Part shown: piece after piece, positions 1-5,091 of the stretch
How the letters are laid out: the number at the start of each line of letters is the position of its first letter
Numbering within the stretch: position 1 is the first letter of the stretch
Program-made: the position numbers and the translations under genes
The notes under the pieces: model-generated
Told to the model about the DNA's origin: nothing
The model's database searches: none
Seen by the model: the letters and a program-made list of their open reading frames with translations, nothing else
Assembly (NCBI GenBank): GCA_036258055.1
Contig: DATAEK010000166.1
Location: 1-9,337 of the forward strand
Reading direction: 5' to 3'
Origin: DATAEK01 sp036258055
GTDB lineage: Bacteria; Acidobacteriota; Vicinamibacteria; Vicinamibacterales; 2-12-FULL-66-21
DNA length: 9,337 bases

Positions 1-2162
1 TCGAATCCTCATCGTCGGGCACCATCACCACGGCTGCCGCGGACCGATCGGCGACCCGCGGCCGCCGGCCGATCGTGCTCGTCGGAGCCGCGGTGGCGGC
101 GTCCCTCGCGATCGCCGCCGGATTGTGGTGGTCAGGACGACGGACCCAGCCGCCGGCGAGCGCGTCGGGCAAACCGTCGGTGGCGGTGCTCTATTTCGAT
201 AACAACACCGGTGACGCGTCACTCGATTGGATGCGGACGGGCCTGACCGACATGATGGTCACCGATCTTTCGCAGTCGACCGACTTCGAGGTCATCGGCA
301 CCGATCGGCTCGTGCAGATCCTGCAGGAGCTGAGACGGTCGGACGATCGCGTGATTTCGGCCGATGTCGTTCAACAGATCGCGCGACGTGCCGCCGTGGA
401 CAAGGTACTTGTGGGCAGCTACGTCAAAGCAGGGGGTACCATCCGGATCAGCGCGCGGCTTCAGGAAGCACAAACCGGTCGCATCGTGAGATCCGAACGG
501 GTCGAGGGCCCTGGCGAATCGAGCCTCTTCACCCTGGTAGACGAGCTCACGCGCCGTTTCAAGACGACGCTGGCTACGGCGGCGGCCGCGGCACGCGGGC
601 CGCTCGTCCGCCGGCCTGAGTCGGGTTCGACGGAGGCGGGACTCGACCGCGGGGTCACGGAAATCACCACGTCGTCCATCGAGGCATATCGCTATTACGC
701 AGAAGGCATCAGCTTCCACGAGCGTGGCCTGTTTCCGCAGGCCGCGCCGCTCCTCGAGAAGGCCATCGAGATCGACCCAAACTTCGCGATGGCGTACGCC
801 AAGCTCGCAGTCGTGAACAACAACCTCCGTCAGCTCGACAAGCGCGACGAATATGCCAAGCGCGCGCTGGACCTGACCGGCCGGCTCACCGACCGCGAAC
901 GCTACTACATCGAGGGCTTCTATTACGGCACGCGACCGGAAACGGTCGGTCGAAGCATCGCAGCCTATGAACAGGGTCTCAAACTGCACCCGGAGCACCA
1001 GGCCTCGCGGCACAATCTCGGGCTGACTTATATGGAGCTGGAGCGCTACCCTGAGGCCATCGAGCAGTACGAGGAGCTGCTGCGGCGGGGCACGTCCAAT
1101 CCAACATCGTACGAGAACCTCGCGTCCATGCTCGTGGAAACAGGCAACATCGAACGGGCGCGCGCGGTCGCAGACGACTTCGTTCGACGCCAACCGGAGA
1201 ATGCAATTAGCTATCGGACGCTGGGCACAACGCTCATTGCCGACAAGCGCCTGGATGACGCACGCGTCGCATTCGAGAAATCCGTGGCCCTGGACCCGCT
1301 CGATTTCGTCGCCAAGATCGACCAGGCGTCGGTCGCGATGCTGCAGGATCGATGGGCCGACGTCGAGAAGGTGACTGATGAAATGTCTCGGTCGGCGAGC
1401 CCGTTTCCACGATTTCTGAGCCTGACTTTCGCGGCGCAGGTTGCCGCTGCCCGGGGGCAGGGTCAATCGAACCTGGCACTCCTCGACCGCGCCGCTCACC
1501 TCGATGGACTGGCACCGCAGCCGCGGGCGGGGGCACGAAACCGACAGGTCCTCACGCTGCTTCGACAGGGCAAGCCAGCGCTCGCATTGGCGCAGGCGGA
1601 GCTTGCTCTCGTCGACGCCCGCGGGCGCGAGGCGGAGTTCGAGACCCTTCGCCTCCTGGCGATCGCACGAGCAGCGACAGGCCGGAATGCCGAGGCCGAG
1701 AAGACGCTCGCGGAGCTCGAGACACGCGCGAAGGTGCTGCCGAGTGACAGGGAGAATCGCCGCGTTCAGTGGGCGAGAGGACAGGTCGCGCTCATCCGCG
1801 GGGATACAAACGCTGCACTGACCGGCTTGATGGCGGCAGTGAAGATGCTGCCGCCCCAGGGTTCGCCCGGAGGACCGCCGTCGTCCCATCCCGGTCTGCT
1901 GTTCGACGCGGCGTCGGCGTGCATCAAAGCGGGTCGAGACGCCGATGCGGCGCCGCTCCTCGAGCGGCTCCAGTCAGGGTACGAGCGTGAATTCGATATG
2001 GACCCCTACGCTCGCAGCTTCTACCTCCTCGCGCAGATCTACGAGCGCCGCGGCGACGCCGTCCGCGCGCGCGAGCAGTATGCGCGCTTCCTCAGCTTGT
2101 GGCGCGACGGCGATCTCGAACGCGGATGGGTCGCTGACGCGCAGAAGAAGCTCGCGCGCTGA
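1..2162 (+). CDS. FlgO-like/TPR membrane protein, C-terminal part (probable Ser/Thr kinase tail), 5'-partial
   Basis: The frame is open from base 3 with no stop upstream, so the gene enters from the left edge. The GTG at 75 is an internal Val codon, not a start. From the left one sees a Ser/Thr/Ala-rich linker, basic residues (RGRR), one hydrophobic helix (about 70-132, ending in LWW), then a domain beginning SVAVLYFDNNTGD (about 174-590). That domain has the look of the FlgO-like/TolB N-terminal domains that follow the membrane helix in acidobacterial Ser/Thr kinases. From about 680 to the stop there are TPR helices, for example FPQAAPLLEKAIEIDPNFAMAY and YPEAIEQYEELL. In such proteins the kinase is cytoplasmic and the FlgO/TPR part is outside the membrane, giving a sensing or scaffold role. 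No kinase residue is visible, so a CadC-like winged-helix N-terminus is the alternative. The stop lies 10 bases before the GH31 start, which suggests one transcript. Confidence 0.85.
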   Translation, partial: ESSSSGTITTAAADRSATRGRRPIVLVGAAVAASLAIAAGLWWSGRRTQPPASASGKPSVAVLYFDNNTGDASLDWMRTGLTDMMVTDLSQSTDFEVIGTDRLVQILQELRRSDDRVISADVVQQIARRAAVDKVLVGSYVKAGGTIRISARLQEAQTGRIVRSERVEGPGESSLFTLVDELTRRFKTTLATAAAAARGPLVRRPESGSTEAGLDRGVTEITTSSIEAYRYYAEGISFHERGLFPQAAPLLEKAIEIDPNFAMAYAKLAVVNNNLRQLDKRDEYAKRALDLTGRLTDRERYYIEGFYYGTRPETVGRSIAAYEQGLKLHPEHQASRHNLGLTYMELERYPEAIEQYEELLRRGTSNPTSYENLASMLVETGNIERARAVADDFVRRQPENAISYRTLGTTLIADKRLDDARVAFEKSVALDPLDFVAKIDQASVAMLQDRWADVEKVTDEMSRSASPFPRFLSLTFAAQVAAARGQGQSNLALLDRAAHLDGLAPQPRAGARNRQVLTLLRQGKPALALAQAELALVDARGREAEFETLRLLAIARAATGRNAEAEKTLAELETRAKVLPSDRENRRVQWARGQVALIRGDTNAALTGLMAAVKMLPPQGSPGGPPSSHPGLLFDAASACIKAGRDADAAPLLERLQSGYEREFDMDPYARSFYLLAQIYERRGDAVRAREQYARFLSLWRDGDLERGWVADAQKKLAR

Positions 2163-2172
2163 ACGCCCTCGT

Positions 2173-4515
2173 ATGACCATTCGGACGCTCTTCCTGATTG
2201 CCCTGCTGGCATCCTCGAGCGCGCAGGCCGAGACGATCAAGACCGCGGGCGAACCGGCGCAGCTCGACATCAGCGTCGCCGGCGAGCACAGCGTCCGCGT
2301 GACGCTGCGGCCATTGACCTTCAAACCCGACTTTCCACAGAGTCCGGCCATCGTCGATCGAAAGTACCCAGCGCCGGTGATCAGTCTGCGCGAGTTCACG
2401 GGTTCTGTATCGAGGACTGTCGGCGCGCTCACCGTCGACGTGAAAGCGGCGCCGCTGACCGTCACGATCAAGAACGCGGCTGGACGGCCCGTTCAGGCCC
2501 TCGTGTTCGAGACCGACGGCACGCTGTCGTTCGCTCTCGACGGGCAGCCGGTGCTCGGCATGGGCGAAGGTGGTCCGCGTCCGGCACAGGGCCGTGCGTG
2601 GCGCGAGCAACCGGTGCAGTTCGATCGGCGCGGATCGCTCGACACGATGGAGCCACGGTGGCAGAGCGACATGTACGGATCGCGCAATCCAGTCGCGATG
2701 CTGCTCGGCACGGCCGGCTGGGGCATCTTCGTGTCGGCGCCGTGGGTGCGGGTCGATCTGCGCAACGGCGATCGTGGCGTGTTCGTGCCGTGGAAGCCGA
2801 CACCCGGCGATGCGCAGCCGCAGAACGAGCGCAACCAGCAGCAGGCGCTTGGCAAGGGATTGCCCCCGGTAAACGAGATCGTTCCGGGGCTCTTCGATGT
2901 CTTTGTCTTCGACGCGCACGATCCGGTGAAGGCGATGAAGGACTTCTCGGTCATCACCGGACCCGCGGCGATGCCGCCGAAGTGGGCGCTCGGTTACATG
3001 CAGTCGCATCGCACGCTCGAGGACGAGACGCAGCTCCTCGGCATCATCGACACGTTCCGATCGAAGCAGATCCCGGTGGACGCGGTCATCTACCTCGGGA
3101 CTGGCTTCAGCCCGCGCGGCTGGAACACGAAGCAGCCGTCGTTCGACTTCAACCCGGACGTCTTCAAGCGGGATCCCAAGACCGTGCTCGCCGACATGCA
3201 CGCGCGCCACGTGAAGGTCGTCGTCCACATGGTTCCGTGGGATCGCGACAAGCTGCCGACGCTGCACGGCACGATTCCTCCGCTCGCGAACGAGACTGTC
3301 GACGCTTCGCACATCCAGACCTATTGGCAGCAGCATCTCGGACTCGTGACCGCCGGCGTCGATGCGTTCTGGCCCGACGAAGGGGACTGGTTCAACCTCT
3401 ACGAGCGCATCAAGCGACACCAGCTCTACTACCAAGGTTCGCTCTCCACGCAGCCGAACGTCCGGCCGTGGAGCCTGCAGCGCAACGGCTATCCCGGCAT
3501 CGCGCAGTGGGGAGGCTGGGTGTGGTCCGGCGACACCGAGTCGTCGTGGAAGACGCTCGAAGCGCAGATCGCCGTCGGCCTGAACTACTCGCTCAGCATC
3601 GCGCCGTACTGGGGTTCCGATATCGGCGGCTTCTACAACAACAGCGAGCTGACCGGCGAGCTCTACGCGCGCTGGTTCCAGTTCGCGGCGTTCTGCGGAT
3701 CGTTCCGCTCACACGGCCGCACCTGGTGGACGCGGTTGCCCTGGGGCTGGGGCAGTAACGATCAGGGGCCTCGCGAGAACAACAACACCAACGCGCCGAT
3801 TCCGCCCGACGACCGGCGAAATATCCTGCAGTCCGAGATGAACAACCCGGCGATCGAGCCGGTTGCGAAGAAGTACGCCGAGCTCCGCTATCAGCTGCTG
3901 CCCTACACCTACACGCTCGCGCGCGAGGCGCGGGACGCTGGTCTGCCGCTCATGCGCGCGCTGTGGCTCCATTACCCCGACGACGAGCGAGCACGCGGCA
4001 CAGGCAGCGAATACCTCTGGGGACGCGATCTGCTGATCGCTCCGGTCTTCACCAAAGGCGCCTCGTCGCGCGACGTCTACCTGCCAAAAGGCGAGTGGTA
4101 CGACTGGTGGACCAACGTGAAGTTGACGGGCGGCCAGAGCGTCTCGCGCGCCGTCGATCTCGCAACGATGCCGATCTATGTCCGCGCCGGCGCGATCGTT
4201 CCATTCGATCCGGTTCGGCAGTACACGAGCCAGACGGTGAGCGAGCCGACGACCCTCAGGGTCTACCGCGGCGCCGACGGACAGTTCACACTGTACGACG
4301 ATGACGGGATCAGTCAGGAGTATGTGAAGGGACGCGGAAGCTGGACGCGGATCGCGTGGAACGATCGGACGGGCCAGCTCACGATCGAACCAGGTGCGCC
4401 TGAGGGTGCGACCAACGTCGCAACCGAGCGCACGTTCCGAGTCCAGGTGTTGCCCGAGGGGACCTCGAAGGACGTGAAGTACTCGGGCCGTCGCGTGCTG
4501 GTCGAGGTGAAGTAG
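2173..4515 (+). CDS. Secreted glycoside hydrolase family 31 (alpha-glucosidase/alpha-xylosidase type)
   Basis: A 780-residue exported retaining alpha-glycosidase. The N-terminus is a signal peptide (Arg4, hydrophobic stretch, SSAQA with likely cleavage after Ala19), which fixes the ATG at 2173; longer in-frame starts would lie inside the TPR gene. An N-terminal beta-sandwich (about 25-260) precedes the barrel, which starts near PPKWALGYMQSH (268 on). FWPDEGDW gives the expected nucleophile Asp402, and GWVWSGD gives the acid/base Asp454. APYWGSDIGGF, RWFQFAAFCGSFRSHGR and RYQLLPYTYTLAREA are standard GH31 blocks. A C-terminal sandwich (YLWGRDLLIAPVF, PIYVRAGAIVPF) is followed by a DUF5110-like tail (FTLYDDDG) from about 680. 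Length and order fit a full GH31. It would cleave alpha-linked oligosaccharides outside the cytoplasm; the exact sugar cannot be read from motifs. No clear Shine-Dalgarno precedes the ATG, consistent with translation coupled to the upstream gene. Confidence 0.95.
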   Translation: MTIRTLFLIALLASSSAQAETIKTAGEPAQLDISVAGEHSVRVTLRPLTFKPDFPQSPAIVDRKYPAPVISLREFTGSVSRTVGALTVDVKAAPLTVTIKNAAGRPVQALVFETDGTLSFALDGQPVLGMGEGGPRPAQGRAWREQPVQFDRRGSLDTMEPRWQSDMYGSRNPVAMLLGTAGWGIFVSAPWVRVDLRNGDRGVFVPWKPTPGDAQPQNERNQQQALGKGLPPVNEIVPGLFDVFVFDAHDPVKAMKDFSVITGPAAMPPKWALGYMQSHRTLEDETQLLGIIDTFRSKQIPVDAVIYLGTGFSPRGWNTKQPSFDFNPDVFKRDPKTVLADMHARHVKVVVHMVPWDRDKLPTLHGTIPPLANETVDASHIQTYWQQHLGLVTAGVDAFWPDEGDWFNLYERIKRHQLYYQGSLSTQPNVRPWSLQRNGYPGIAQWGGWVWSGDTESSWKTLEAQIAVGLNYSLSIAPYWGSDIGGFYNNSELTGELYARWFQFAAFCGSFRSHGRTWWTRLPWGWGSNDQGPRENNNTNAPIPPDDRRNILQSEMNNPAIEPVAKKYAELRYQLLPYTYTLAREARDAGLPLMRALWLHYPDDERARGTGSEYLWGRDLLIAPVFTKGASSRDVYLPKGEWYDWWTNVKLTGGQSVSRAVDLATMPIYVRAGAIVPFDPVRQYTSQTVSEPTTLRVYRGADGQFTLYDDDGISQEYVKGRGSWTRIAWNDRTGQLTIEPGAPEGATNVATERTFRVQVLPEGTSKDVKYSGRRVLVEVK

Positions 4516-4545
4516 GCGTTATCTGCTTCCCCTTTGCGCTGGACG

Positions 4546-4574
4546 CGGCCGTCAATCGGCCGGAGCGGTTCCGG
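4546..4574 (+). terminator. GC hairpins just after the GH31 stop (weak terminator candidate)
   Basis: CGGCCG (4546-4551) and CGGCCG (4557-4562) can pair over a TCAAT loop, 31 bases after the stop. An overlapping alternative pairs CCGGA (4560-4564) with TCCGG (4570-4574); the two exclude each other. No U-tract follows, so this is not a classic intrinsic terminator. It may stabilise the 3' end or be chance in GC-rich DNA. Confidence 0.25.
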
Positions 4575-4599
4575 TCGTCTCGGGCCTCCCGCTTCGCTG

Positions 4600-4622
4600 C
4601 GCGGAAAAACGCCTCTTCCGCG
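4600..4622. repeat. 7-bp perfect inverted repeat
   Basis: CGCGGAA (4600-4606) and TTCCGCG (4616-4622) pair over a 9-base loop. A second hairpin follows at once: GCCTG (4627-4631) with CAGGC (4637-4641). There is no T-tract. The function is unknown; it could be part of the 3' end of the GH31 transcript or of a dispersed repeat. Confidence 0.4.
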
Positions 4623-4753
4623 GCCTGCCTGACGGCCAGGCGGCGACTTGGATGGTTTGAACCACAGCCGGAATCAGTTTGCGCGGCCGTATGGTCACGG
4701 CAGTGTCGGCGAATCAGCGCCGCCGCCGCTCGGTAACGCTTCAGAGGCGTTTT
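4606..4753. repeat. 11-bp perfect inverted pair flanking 126 bases
   Basis: AAAACGCCTCT (4606-4616) has its exact reverse complement AGAGGCGTTTT at 4743-4753. The match does not extend on either side. The A/T-richer ends stand out in this GC-rich gap. It could mark the ends of a short non-autonomous element, but no transposase is nearby and flanking target duplications were not seen. Confidence 0.35.
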
Positions 4754-4850
4754 GGTTTCTTCGCCGGTCGCGCAGCTCAGGGGTCGGCCCGATCCGACCA
4801 GAACCACTCCGGCGGAGTCGCCGCGGGGTTCAGTTCGCTCGGATTGTGGC

Positions 4851-4871
4851 AGCTGATAGCTGACAGCGGAC
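4851..4871. repeat. Three-unit 7-base tandem repeat
   Basis: Units AGCTGAT (4851-4857), AGCTGAC (4858-4864) and AGCGGAC (4865-4871) follow one another without gaps. Units 1 and 2 differ at one base; units 2 and 3 also differ at one base. This resembles the short tandem heptamer repeats found between genes in some bacteria. Confidence 0.6.
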
Positions 4872-4896
4872 CGCGGCAAGCGAAGCAACCCAGCGG

Positions 4897-4920
4897 CACC
4901 GCGCGTGACACCGCGCGTGA
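4897..4920. repeat. Perfect 12-base tandem repeat, two copies
   Basis: CACCGCGCGTGA occurs at 4897-4908 and again, abutting, at 4909-4920. It ends two bases before a TTGACA box. Each copy contains GCGCG, so the pair could be a double protein-binding site upstream of a promoter. A replication-slippage product is the simple alternative. Confidence 0.7.
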
Positions 4921-4922
4921 CA

Positions 4923-4952
4923 TTGACAGCGCGCGGGCTCCTATCTCACACT
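4923..4952 (+). promoter_or_regulatory. Possible promoter of the ankyrin gene (TTGACA box)
   Basis: TTGACA at 4923-4928 matches the sigma-70 -35 consensus exactly. The -10 is poor: CACACT (4947-4952) has 18-base spacing with only three matches, while TATCTC (4942-4947) sits too close. If real, it would give a leader of about 130 bases before the GTG at 5092. The last two bases of TTGACA belong to the left arm of the palindrome at 4927-4969. Confidence 0.25.
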
Positions 4953-4969
4953 GACCGGAGCGCGCGCTG
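4927..4969. repeat. Imperfect palindrome, 13 paired bases per arm
   Basis: The left arm 4927-4941 (CAGCGCGCGGGCTCC) pairs with the right arm 4957-4969 (GGAGCGCGCGCTG). All 13 pairs are Watson-Crick, with only a two-base GG bulge in the left arm and a 15-base loop. It is the longest paired structure I found in the window. It could be an operator overlapping the TTGACA promoter, an mRNA leader hairpin, or a REP-like element. No U-tract follows, which argues against a terminator. Confidence 0.6.
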
Positions 4970-4991
4970 GGGCGCCTCCTGTCCGCGGCAA

Positions 4992-5037
4992 GGGAGCCTG
5001 ACTCCCACCCAACCTGGTTCGACCACCACAACGAACC
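4992..5037 (+). promoter_or_regulatory. Two small hairpins in the leader of the ankyrin gene
   Basis: GGGAG (4992-4996) pairs with CTCCC (5002-5006) over a CCTGA loop. GGTTCG (5016-5021) pairs with CGAACC (5032-5037) over 10 bases. Both lie upstream of the ribosome binding site and leave it free. They may shape the 5' end of the mRNA. I recognise no known riboswitch family. Confidence 0.3.
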
Positions 5038-5075
5038 TTCTTCCGGCCTGCACCAAGCGGACGCCAGGCGTGAAC

Positions 5076-5085
5076 GGAAGGAAGG
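5076..5085 (+). promoter_or_regulatory. Ribosome binding site deciding the GTG start of the ankyrin gene
   Basis: GGAAGGAAGG ends six bases before the GTG at 5092. This good purine-rich Shine-Dalgarno supports the GTG as the start. The frame then runs directly into the conserved-looking N-terminal helical segment. Confidence 0.7.
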
Positions 5086-5091
5086 TGTCCC

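Larger units (their letters stand above)
4516..5091. other. 576-base gap without a credible gene, rich in short repeats and inverted repeats
   Basis: No frame here has both a convincing start and a recognisable product. The longest open frames (minus strand 4888-4379, plus strand 4648-4863 and 4679-4954) are low-complexity and Arg/Ser/Pro-rich, as expected of non-coding GC-rich DNA. The gap holds a post-GH31 hairpin, an 11-bp inverted pair (4606-4616 with 4743-4753), a 6-bp hairpin (4782-4799, GGTCGG/CCGACC), a 7-base tandem repeat, a 12-base tandem repeat, a 13-bp imperfect palindrome next to TTGACA, and two leader hairpins before the ankyrin gene. It must contain the promoter of that gene. 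A decayed mobile or interspersed repeat is possible but unproven. Confidence 0.6.

Noticed and set aside
75..77. GTG as the start of the FlgO/TPR protein
   Set aside because: The frame is open back to the left edge, lacks a ribosome binding site here, and the codon falls at the start of the membrane helix where a linker precedes it in kinase-type proteins.
219..1889. Long minus-strand open frame opposite the TPR gene
   Set aside because: Codon pattern mirrors the GC-rich third positions of the + gene; the product has no recognisable domain, while the + frame has clear TPR repeats.
1945..2172. Extended N-terminus for the GH31 gene
   Set aside because: The extra 76 residues lie inside the TPR coding region and would bury a clean signal peptide that starts at 2173.
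2092..3435. Long minus-strand open frame opposite the GH31 gene
   Set aside because: It overlaps unmistakable GH31 catalytic motifs on the + strand and has an Arg/His-rich, featureless product.
4379..4888. Minus-strand 169-residue frame in and beyond the gap
   Set aside because: Low-complexity Arg/Ser/Pro-rich product, overlaps the 3' end of the GH31 gene, no ribosome binding site or domain seen.
5011..5037. tRNA T-arm-like GGTTCGA
   Set aside because: The flanking bases do not form the T stem, and there is no acceptor, D or anticodon arm upstream.
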